In this document: positions 31,799 through 38,079 of the stretch, piece after piece
Layout of the letters: the number at the start of each line of letters is the position of its first letter
How positions within the stretch are numbered: the first letter of the stretch is position 1
Assembly: GCF_001418335.1 (NCBI RefSeq)
Contig: NZ_LIPP01000204.1
Coordinates: forward strand, 1-38,079
Direction: 5' to 3'
DNA: 38,079 nucleotides
From: Streptomyces aurantiacus
Lineage (GTDB): Bacteria; Actinomycetota; Actinomycetes; Streptomycetales; Streptomycetaceae
Made by a program: the position numbers and the translations under genes
Notes under the pieces: model-generated
Database searches by the model: none
What the model was told of the DNA's origin: nothing
The model's input: the letters and a program-made list of their open reading frames with translations, nothing else

Positions 31799-32748
31799 GC
31801 GGACTCGGTTCGTGGGCCGCCCGGCGGCTGCTGCTCGGCGGTGCCCAGACCGTGGCCGTGGTGGTGCTGGTCTTCGCGCTCACCGAGGCGCTGCCGGGCG
31901 ACGCGGCGGTGGCCCTCGCCGGGGACCAGCCGGACCCGGCGCGGATCGCCGCCATCCGCGAGGCGATGGACCTGGACCGGCCCGCGTACGAACGGCTCGC
32001 CGACTGGGCGGCCGGGCTGCTGCACGCGGACTTCGGGACCTCCTTGGCCTCCGGGCGGCCCGTCACCTCGTACATCTCCGGTGCCTTCGGTCCGACGCTG
32101 CTGCTCGCCACGCTCACCGTCGCGCTGCTGGTGCCGATCGGGGTCGGGCTCGGGGTGCTGGCCGCGCGGTTCGAGGGGCGGTTCGTGGACCGGCTGGTCA
32201 GTGCGGTGACGCTCGGGGTGTACGCGGTGCCGGAGTTCGCGTTCGGCGTGCTGCTCGTGACGGTGTTCGCGCTGCGGCTCGACTGGCTGCCGCCGACGGC
32301 GGTCGGTTACGGCACGGATCTGCTCGGCCATCCGGCCGCGCTCGTCCTGCCGGTGCTGGTCCTGCTGTCCCGCCCGGTGTGCTCACTGTCCCGGCTGGTG
32401 CGCGCCGGCATGATCGACGCGCTCGCCTCGCCGTACGTCGCGCAGGCCCGGCGGTACGGGATTGCGGGCGCCCGGGTGCGGTACGCGCACGCCCTGCCGA
32501 ACGCGGTCGCGCCGGCCGCCCAGCAACTCGCCCGTACCGTCGACTGGTTGCTGTGCGGGGTGATCGTCGTGGAGGCCCTGTTCGTGATCCCCGGTCTGGG
32601 AACCGTGCTGATGAACGCCGTGGCCGAGCGGGACGTGCCAGTGGTGCAGGGGCTCGCGGTGGTCTTCGGGGTGATCACGGTGGTGCTGAACCTGGGGGCC
32701 GACGTCGTCGCCCACCGGTTCGCGCCGCGGGCGGAGGTGGCCGCGTGA
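31795..32748 (+). CDS. ABC permease 1 (DppB/NikB-like)
   Basis: A 317-residue inner-membrane permease of the binding-protein-dependent transport family with about six helices: RRLLLGGAQTVAVVVLVFAL, then ALPGDAAVALAGDQ, FGPTLLLATLTVALLVPIGV, and later AVPEFAFGVLLVTVFALRL. The EAA-type coupling loop is YVAQARRYGIAGARVRYAHA, followed by LPNAVAPAAQQLAR, and the last helices carry VVEALFVIPGLGTVLMNA. It is paired with permease 2 as a heterodimer. GTGA overlaps exist at both ends. Confidence 0.9.
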   Translation: MSGLGSWAARRLLLGGAQTVAVVVLVFALTEALPGDAAVALAGDQPDPARIAAIREAMDLDRPAYERLADWAAGLLHADFGTSLASGRPVTSYISGAFGPTLLLATLTVALLVPIGVGLGVLAARFEGRFVDRLVSAVTLGVYAVPEFAFGVLLVTVFALRLDWLPPTAVGYGTDLLGHPAALVLPVLVLLSRPVCSLSRLVRAGMIDALASPYVAQARRYGIAGARVRYAHALPNAVAPAAQQLARTVDWLLCGVIVVEALFVIPGLGTVLMNAVAERDVPVVQGLAVVFGVITVVLNLGADVVAHRFAPRAEVAA

Positions 32749-33608
32749 GATCTCATCGCGGAGGGCTGCCGTTCGGGCGTTTCGCGCTCGGGGCCGTCCT
32801 GGTGTGTGTGCCGCTCGTGCTCGCCCTGTGCGGGCCGCTGCTCGTGGGCGGGCCGGGGCCGCGGGCCACCTCCTTCACGCTCGGCGACGGGCACTGGCTG
32901 GGCACGGACTTCGTGGGGCGTGACGTGTGGCGGCAGGTGCTGCTCGGCGGCCGGCCCGTGGTGGTCGTCGCGCTCACGGCGACGGCGTTGGCGTATCTGG
33001 TGGCACTGCCCCTGGGGTTGATCAGCGCGCTGACGCACCGGACCTGGCTGGAGGAGACACTGATGCGGCCGTTGGACGTGCTCCTTGCCGTGCCGTCCCT
33101 GTTGATGATCCTGCTGGTGGCCTCGGTGTTCTCGCCCGGAACGACCGGGCTCGCGCTGCTGGTGGCGCTCGTCAACATCCCGGACGCCGCACGTATCGTC
33201 CGGGCCGCGGCGGCGGACGTGGCGTCGCGGCCGGCGGTGGAGGCGCTGCGGATGCAGGGCGAGTCGTGGTGGCGGATCGCGGTGGGTCATGTCGGCCGGT
33301 CGATCCTGCGACCGCTCGCCGCCGACGCGGGAATCCGGCTGACCGGCGTCCTGTATCTGGTGGCCACGGCCGCTTTCCTGGGCATCGGGGTGGCACCGGA
33401 CGCGGCCGACTGGGCCGTGATGGTGGACCGGAACCGCACGGGCCTTTTCGTGCAGCCCTGGGCCGTGGCCGTCCCGGCGCTGCTGATCGTGGCGCTGACG
33501 ATGGGATGCAATCTGCTCTTCGACGCGATGCTGAGGACCGAACGGGACGCTGTGCCGGACATCGTTCGGGATATTGGTCGGGATGTCATGAAGGAGCCAC
33601 GTCCGTGA
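32745..33608 (+). CDS. ABC permease 2 (DppC/NikC-like)
   Basis: A 287-residue permease. The N-terminal helix is followed by the family's WLGTDFVGRDVWRQVLLGGR segment, seen in DppC/OppC as GTDxxGRDxxSR. The coupling loop is DVASRPAVEALRMQGESWWR and the last helices are TGVLYLVATAAFLGIGVAPD and VAVPALLIVALTMGCNLLFD. It completes the transmembrane unit with permease 1. The GTG at 32745 overlaps the stop of permease 1, and its stop overlaps the ATPase start. Confidence 0.9.
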   Translation: MRSHRGGLPFGRFALGAVLVCVPLVLALCGPLLVGGPGPRATSFTLGDGHWLGTDFVGRDVWRQVLLGGRPVVVVALTATALAYLVALPLGLISALTHRTWLEETLMRPLDVLLAVPSLLMILLVASVFSPGTTGLALLVALVNIPDAARIVRAAAADVASRPAVEALRMQGESWWRIAVGHVGRSILRPLAADAGIRLTGVLYLVATAAFLGIGVAPDAADWAVMVDRNRTGLFVQPWAVAVPALLIVALTMGCNLLFDAMLRTERDAVPDIVRDIGRDVMKEPRP

Positions 33609-35305
33609 GCGGGTCGACAGCGGTCGCCGAGATCGAGGGGCTGACCGTGGAGGTCGGCGGCAGACGCATCGTCGACGGGGTGAGTCTGCGGGTGCTGCCC
33701 GGGAAGGTCACCGCGCTGGTCGGGGCCTCCGGCAGCGGGAAGACGACCACGGGGCGCGCGCTGCTGGGCGAGTTCCCGTCGGGCGCGGTCGTCAGCGGCT
33801 CCGTACGGGTGGCGGAGGCGTTGGTCGGCTACGTACCGCAGCATCCGGCGGCGGTGCTCAATCCGGCACGGCGGGTCGGTGCGCTGCTGCACGACATCGC
33901 GCGGGGCCAGGTGCGCGAGCTGCCTCGCCGTGAGCGGCGCCCGGCGGCCCTCCAGCGCGTCCTGCACGCCCTGGAGGCGGCCCAACTACCGCAGGCCGAG
34001 GACCTGTTGAAACGCTTTCCGCATCAGCTCTCGGGCGGCCAGCAGCAACGTGTCGTGCTCGCCCAGGCGTTGCTGCTCGGCGCGCGGGTCGTCGTAGCGG
34101 ACGAGCCCACCACCGGTCAGGACGCGCTCACGAAGCGCCGGGTCGTCGACGAACTGGCGGCGGTCGCCGCGCGCGGCATCGGGGTCGTCCTGCTCAGCCA
34201 CGACCTGGAGACGGTACGCGCGCTCGCCGACGAGGTACTGGTCATGCGCGACGGCCGGGTCGTGGAGTCCGGCCCGGCGGAGCGGGTGTGGCTGGCCCCT
34301 GCGCACCCTTGGACACGCCAACTCCTTGCGGAGCAGCCACCATTGGCGCAGGACGCGCCGAGTGGGCCCCGCCCGGGGGCCGTACTGCGAGTCCGCGGCC
34401 TGCGGGCCCGCCACCGACCCGGTGTCGAGGTGCTGCGCGTCCCGGAACTCACCGTGCACCCCGGCGAATGCCTCGCCGTCCTCGGCCGCTCGGGCAGCGG
34501 GAAGACGACCCTCGCCCGCTGCATGGCGGGACTCCATCGCACGTACGAGGGAGAGGTGCTGCTCGACGGGGTCGGGCTGCCGCGCAGCCTGCGGGACCGG
34601 GGGCGGGCGCAACCAGGCCCTGTCCGGTCGATCTTCGCGGGCCCGCGACGCCTGGCACGGCACCTCGCCGCGTTGTCGGACACACCCGAGTACACCCAGT
34701 ACGAGGGCGATCCTCCGCCTTGCGATGCACCGCACCAGACGCCGCGGGCTGATCCACGAAGATCGACCGGACAGGGCCTGGCTGCCGTGCAGTACGTCTT
34801 CCAGGACGCGCGTGCCTCCTTCGACGAGCACCGGCCGGTTCTCGACCAGGTGGCCCGTACGGCGGTACGTCTCCGAAGGGTGCCGCAGGCGGACGCCCGG
34901 GCCGAGGCCTCCGACGTGCTCAACAGCCTCGGTCTGTCCGACGAGTTGGGGGCCCGCACTCCCGCCCGGCTGTCCGGGGGCGAACTCCAGCGGGCCGCGC
35001 TCGCCAGAGCGCTGCTCGCCCGGCCGCGGGTGCTGGTGTGCGACGAGATCACTTCCGGGCTCGACACGGTCACCCGCCGGGGCATCCTCGACCTGCTCGC
35101 CGGGCTGCTGCGCGACCGCGACGACCTCTCCCTCGTCCTCATCACCCACGACCTGGACACGGCCCGACTCGCCGCCAGGATCGCGGTGCTGGACGCCGGA
35201 GACGTGGTCGAGCAAGGACCGGCCAGGGACATCCTGACGGCGCCCACGCATCCGTTCACCGTGTCGTTGGTGGAGTCCTCGGTGCGGCTCGCGACGCGGT
35301 CGTGA
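33605..35305 (+). CDS. Fused double ATP-binding ABC protein, second domain carrying an in-frame insertion
   Basis: A 566-residue protein with two nucleotide-binding domains (DppD-DppF type fusion) that powers the importer. Domain 1: Walker A GASGSGKTT, Q-loop VGYVPQHPA, signature LSGGQQQR, Walker B VVVADEPTTGQD, H-loop LLSHDLE. Domain 2: Walker A GRSGSGKTT, Q-loop VQYVFQDARASFDE, signature LSGGELQR, Walker B VLVCDEITSGLD, LITHDLD. All catalytic motifs are intact. Between Walker A and the Q-loop of domain 2, residues 339-391 (53 aa) are foreign: they are encoded by a 155-bp palindromic element plus a 4-bp target duplication. Removing them gives the normal junction GRAQPG-LAAVQ. Whether the enlarged loop is tolerated is unknown. 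The GTG start overlaps permease 2. Confidence 0.88.
   Translation: MSGSTAVAEIEGLTVEVGGRRIVDGVSLRVLPGKVTALVGASGSGKTTTGRALLGEFPSGAVVSGSVRVAEALVGYVPQHPAAVLNPARRVGALLHDIARGQVRELPRRERRPAALQRVLHALEAAQLPQAEDLLKRFPHQLSGGQQQRVVLAQALLLGARVVVADEPTTGQDALTKRRVVDELAAVAARGIGVVLLSHDLETVRALADEVLVMRDGRVVESGPAERVWLAPAHPWTRQLLAEQPPLAQDAPSGPRPGAVLRVRGLRARHRPGVEVLRVPELTVHPGECLAVLGRSGSGKTTLARCMAGLHRTYEGEVLLDGVGLPRSLRDRGRAQPGPVRSIFAGPRRLARHLAALSDTPEYTQYEGDPPPCDAPHQTPRADPRRSTGQGLAAVQYVFQDARASFDEHRPVLDQVARTAVRLRRVPQADARAEASDVLNSLGLSDELGARTPARLSGGELQRAALARALLARPRVLVCDEITSGLDTVTRRGILDLLAGLLRDRDDLSLVLITHDLDTARLAARIAVLDAGDVVEQGPARDILTAPTHPFTVSLVESSVRLATRS
34616..34778. mobile_element. MITE-like palindromic element inserted in the ABC ATPase gene
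   Basis: The outermost 24 bases (34614-34637 and 34757-34780) are perfect inverted repeats. Read as an element from 34620 to 34774 with direct GGCC at 34616-34619 and 34775-34778 as target duplication, it is 155 bp; element plus one target copy is 159 bp, a multiple of three. Inside the terminal repeats the symmetry continues imperfectly (CCCGCGACGCCTGG on the left mirrors CCCGCGGCGTCTGG on the right). It has no transposase gene, so mobility would have to come in trans. Because GGCC is itself a palindrome, the exact element edge could differ by a few bases. Confidence 0.75.
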
Positions 35306-35326
35306 CCACTGACCGCCGACCGCCGC

Positions 35327-35902
35327 TCAGCGGAAGTCCACCTCCACCGGATCGGCCACGACCGTCGTACGGGGCACTCGCGCGACGAGTGCCAGCAGCT
35401 CGTCCAGTTCGGTGCCGGCCGGCAGCCCGAAGCCCCCCAGCCAGTCCTGCGGCCGGGCGGCCTCGGTGTCGAGCGTGAGAGCGTAACGGAAACGGCCGGG
35501 CCGCCGGGGGGCAAAGTGCGCGAAGGTCATGAGCGGCAGGCAGCCCGGCCCCGAGGCCGGGTCCCACGACTCACCCGGCGCCAGCCTGCGCAGATCCGCC
35601 GGCCTGAGCGGTCCGACGAGGGGGTCCTCGGCGGGCGCGGGGGACGCCACGACGGCGCCGCCTCCAGCACTCCCGCCACGCTCAACACCCTCAACGCCCT
35701 CAGCACCTTCGACACGTTCGGCGTCTTCGGCACGCGTCACGGTCGGCAGATAGCGCGGGAAGCGCAGTCCGTTCTCGGAGCCGTCGAGCACTCCCGCGAT
35801 CCACAGGTCGCTCCGGCCCGTATTGCGGATCTCCACCCGCACGGGGGCCGGGCGGCCGAGGGGCTGGGGGCCGCCCGGCCCGTACAGGACGAGGTCGATC
35901 AC
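35327..35902 (-). CDS. Hypothetical protein, 191 aa
   Basis: I do not recognise the family. The N-terminus (MIDLVLYGPGGPQPLGRPAP, VRVEIRNTGRSDLWIAGVLD) looks like beta strands of an Ig-like fold. A low-complexity acidic repeat in the middle (ERVEGAEGVEGVERGGSAGG) is followed by LRRLAPGESWDPASGPG and RPGRFRYALTLDTE, again beta-rich. The C-terminus is LVARVPRTTVVADPVEVDFR. No signal peptide or membrane helix is present, so it is probably cytoplasmic. The GTG start at 35902 is supported by a GGAAGGAAGG purine tract 6-15 bases upstream. It converges on the ABC ATPase gene with only 21 bases between stops and no obvious shared terminator. Confidence 0.7.
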   Translation of the reverse strand: MIDLVLYGPGGPQPLGRPAPVRVEIRNTGRSDLWIAGVLDGSENGLRFPRYLPTVTRAEDAERVEGAEGVEGVERGGSAGGGAVVASPAPAEDPLVGPLRPADLRRLAPGESWDPASGPGCLPLMTFAHFAPRRPGRFRYALTLDTEAARPQDWLGGFGLPAGTELDELLALVARVPRTTVVADPVEVDFR

Positions 35903-36001
35903 ACGACACCTTCCTTCCTGTGCCGCCCCGTCCGCCGTCGTCCGGAGCCGCCTGCCCGTGATGCTGTCACAACTGCCACGGCTGGCCCCGCACTCGGCCG
36001 T

Positions 36002-36041
36002 GGAGGGCGCTCACGGGCAGAGGGGCCCGTGAGCGCCCTCC
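36002..36041 (-). terminator. Terminator after the metalloprotease gene
   Basis: A perfect 17-bp stem (36002-36018 with 36025-36041) around a 6-base loop, beginning 24 bases after the minus-strand stop. It also insulates the downstream minus-strand hypothetical gene. Confidence 0.82.
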
Positions 36042-36065
36042 CGGGCGCGGCGTGCGGGGCGCGGG

Positions 36066-38079
36066 TCAGCCGCCGAACTCGGCGGTGAGCCGTGCCTTCG
36101 TGGTGTCGGCCTGGTCGCGTACGGCGTCCACGACGTACGGCTTGAACGCCGGCGTGTCGAAGTGCTGGACCAGCCGGTCGAGCGTCGTGTTGGCCTCTTC
36201 GAGGTCGCCCTGGCGGGCGTAGGCGCGGGCGAGGCGCCGCGAGGCGAGGTTGAGCGTCAGGTTGTCGACGCCCTTGCCCTGCTCGGAGGCCTTCACCACG
36301 TGGGTGAGCTGCTCGATCCCGGACTTGGGGTCCGGCGGCCGGACGACCAGCTCGGACTTGTCCGGGCTGAGGCTCTTGAACTCGTGCTCGAAGTTGAGCC
36401 CCTTGGCGAGGCGCGCGTACACGGCGAAGGGGTGCGTGGCGTGCCGCTCGATGATCTCCTGGAGCGCGTCGTTGCCGGACTGCAGCGACGGCGAGTCGGA
36501 ACCGCGCAGGGCGAGTATCTTGCCCTGCTCCTCACCCATCATCAGCTCGGCGAGCCGGACGTCGTCCTGGCTGACCGGATGCCGTACGTCGAGCCGCAGC
36601 ACCGGCGAGACGATCCGGGACCCGTCGGAGGCCAGATAGGCCGCGCGCAGCTGGTAGGTGCCCGGCTGCTGGAAGTAGTGGCCGTCGCGGCCGTAGCCGA
36701 TGTAGGCACTGCTGTAGATCGCGGGCCGGCCGGCGTCCAGGCGCACGGTCCGGTCCTGGTCGACGCAGCGGCGCAGCAGCGGCCGGTAGAGCACGGTGCG
36801 TCCGGAGGGCTGCCGGATGGCGACGCTGACGAGTTCGTCGTCGGGGTGGAGGTGGTTGTGCGTGGAGCGGCCGCGCAGGTCGGTCGTCTCCAACTTGAGC
36901 TCCACGACGACGGGTTCGCCGAACGAGAAGCCGCTCTTGCCGACGCGCAGGTCGAGCCGGAGGCCGGACTCGTCGGTGAGGGGCTCGTCGAAGAGCTCCG
37001 GTTCGATGTCGGCGGCGCCGGTGGCGAACGCGTTGGCTCCCATGATGACGTTCCGGTAGAAGCCGTGCCGCAGGTGGATCTGCTCGTTGTCGGTGAACTG
37101 GAAGGGGAAGGCGCCCCAGTAGGCGGCCGCTCCGCCGTTCCCGTTCAACGGCTGGTAGTTCTGCGGGTAGTTCATCCAGGACAGGTCGGCGAAGCCGTTG
37201 TTGCCGCCGAGCGGGGCCGGGGGTGTCGCCAGGTTCTTCTGCCAGGAGTGCAGCAGGTTGAAGGAGTGGCCGAGCTCGTGGACGTACGTGCGCAGCATGG
37301 CGCGTTGCGCTTCCGGGTCGGTGCCGCGGATCAGGTCGTAGAAGACCGCGCAGCCCTGCCGTTGGAAGGTGTCGGCGGCGTCGAACATGATGCCGCGCAC
37401 GCCTTCCATTCCCTCGTAGCTGCCGGCCACCAGCAGCCACAGTTTCCACTGCGGGACGTTGCGCCAGAGGCTGAAGTTGGTCTCCATGGCGCCGTGCAGT
37501 TCGGTGTTGGTCCAGCCGTTCCGGCTGTTCGCGATGGTGTTGGCGGTGCCGGAGACCAGCAGTTCGATGCCGGCCTCGGCGTAGGCGCGGGGCACGGTCA
37601 GCGTACGGGCCGGGCTGTTGGCGGGCTGCGGGAGCGCCCCGGTGTCGTACGAGAGGAAGGGCACCGTCCCGGTCACGGAGTCCTGTTCCCACTCGACCGT
37701 ACGGAAGTACGGCGAGACGTACGGACAGACGTAGGTGGCGCCCAGTTGGCCCGGCGGGCGGAGGAACTCGACGGTCGCGGCGCCGGGCCGCTGGTTGGTC
37801 CTGCTGCGCGGGACGGTGACCCGCACGAGCGTGAACGCGGTCGTCCAGGTGTAGGTGGCGATTCCCCTGATGACCACGCGGGTCGCGCTCCGGGAGACGG
37901 TGGGCGCGTCCACGATGAACGAGCCGAAGTACGCCTTCGTGCCGCCGCCCGTGCTGAAGAAGTCACCGCTGACCTTCCTCAGCACCTTCGGCCCGCCGGG
38001 GACGCTGTCGACGTCGACGCGCAGGTCCAGTTCGTAGCCGCTGCTGCTGCCGCGGTAGCGGCCTCGGGTGGGGCGGTGG
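36066..38079 (-). CDS. Secreted HELGH zinc metalloprotease-like protein, N-terminus outside window
   Basis: At least 671 residues; the minus-strand frame is still open at the window end (GRYRGSSSGYELDLRVDVDS is the first clear segment). The metzincin-like zinc site HELGHSFNLLHSW lies at about 37245-37280. Before it come beta-rich domains and MFDAADTFQRQGCAVFYD; after it are LSWMNYPQNYQ, an Ig-like beta domain with GKSGFSFGEPVVVELKLE, and a C-terminal helical repeat region (RLARAYARQGDLEEANTTLD, TPR-like). HELGH with a downstream SWMNYP turn fits a zinc endopeptidase, but I cannot assign a family. The signal peptide must lie outside the window. The internal GTG at 37985 is not the true start. 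A strong terminator follows. Confidence 0.78.
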   Translation of the reverse strand, partial: HRPTRGRYRGSSSGYELDLRVDVDSVPGGPKVLRKVSGDFFSTGGGTKAYFGSFIVDAPTVSRSATRVVIRGIATYTWTTAFTLVRVTVPRSRTNQRPGAATVEFLRPPGQLGATYVCPYVSPYFRTVEWEQDSVTGTVPFLSYDTGALPQPANSPARTLTVPRAYAEAGIELLVSGTANTIANSRNGWTNTELHGAMETNFSLWRNVPQWKLWLLVAGSYEGMEGVRGIMFDAADTFQRQGCAVFYDLIRGTDPEAQRAMLRTYVHELGHSFNLLHSWQKNLATPPAPLGGNNGFADLSWMNYPQNYQPLNGNGGAAAYWGAFPFQFTDNEQIHLRHGFYRNVIMGANAFATGAADIEPELFDEPLTDESGLRLDLRVGKSGFSFGEPVVVELKLETTDLRGRSTHNHLHPDDELVSVAIRQPSGRTVLYRPLLRRCVDQDRTVRLDAGRPAIYSSAYIGYGRDGHYFQQPGTYQLRAAYLASDGSRIVSPVLRLDVRHPVSQDDVRLAELMMGEEQGKILALRGSDSPSLQSGNDALQEIIERHATHPFAVYARLAKGLNFEHEFKSLSPDKSELVVRPPDPKSGIEQLTHVVKASEQGKGVDNLTLNLASRRLARAYARQGDLEEANTTLDRLVQHFDTPAFKPYVVDAVRDQADTTKARLTAEFGG

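Noticed and set aside
34614..34780. Transcription terminator or attenuator inside the ABC ATPase gene
   Set aside because: The palindrome is inside intact coding sequence between Walker A and the Q-loop, and excision with a 4-base duplication restores the frame, which fits a transposed element better.
1..38079. rRNA, tRNA or integrated prophage/ICE boundaries
   Set aside because: No tRNA-like cloverleaf, attachment repeat, integrase or phage gene was seen.

Overview
The window is high-GC actinobacterial chromosome, most probably Streptomyces. The grounds are strongly GC-biased third codon positions, frequent GTG starts, 4-base ATGA/GTGA gene overlaps, and marker families: a streptogrisin-type protease, an XRE-DUF5753/DUF397 pair, a LAL regulator, DUF574 methyltransferase, DUF1206, and twin-arginine-secreted glycoside hydrolases. 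No rRNA, tRNA, phage or CRISPR locus was seen.

Layout. 1-3.9 kb: 3' part of a secreted S1 protease and a GH92 mannosidase. 3.9-8.5 kb: a DUF1206 membrane protein facing a coupled three-gene set made of a receiver fused to a thioredoxin-reductase-like flavoprotein, a cNMP-domain histidine kinase, and a UBP-type zinc finger protein. 8.6-16 kb: regulators and small proteins (LAL regulator, hypothetical protein, DUF6624, RsbW-like kinase, SDR, TPR regulator). 16.2-19.1 kb: XRE-DUF5753, DUF397, a frameshifted P-loop gene and a DUF574 methyltransferase. 19.2-22.7 kb: a GH78 rhamnosidase behind a promoter with a LacI-type operator. 22.8-23.6 kb: a membrane-anchored peptidoglycan-binding protein on the minus strand.

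The centre of interest is 23.65-35.3 kb. Nine or ten same-strand genes, nearly all overlapping by 4 bases, encode an ATP-grasp ligase, a DUF364 (proposed heavy-metal-chelation) protein, a cysteine-synthase-like PLP enzyme, a dipeptide-epimerase-like enolase, an MFS exporter, a methyltransferase and a complete Opp/Nik-type ABC importer. A Zur/Fur-like palindrome lies inside the spacer of the promoter in front of it. I read this as a small-molecule metallophore (probably zincophore) made without an NRPS: ligase, PLP enzyme, epimerase and methyltransferase build it, MFS exports it, and the ABC system recovers the metal complex. The importer's fused ATPase gene carries a 155-bp MITE-like palindrome inserted in frame, adding 53 residues.

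The last 2.7 kb hold a hypothetical protein and the C-terminal part of a secreted HELGH metalloprotease, both on the minus strand.
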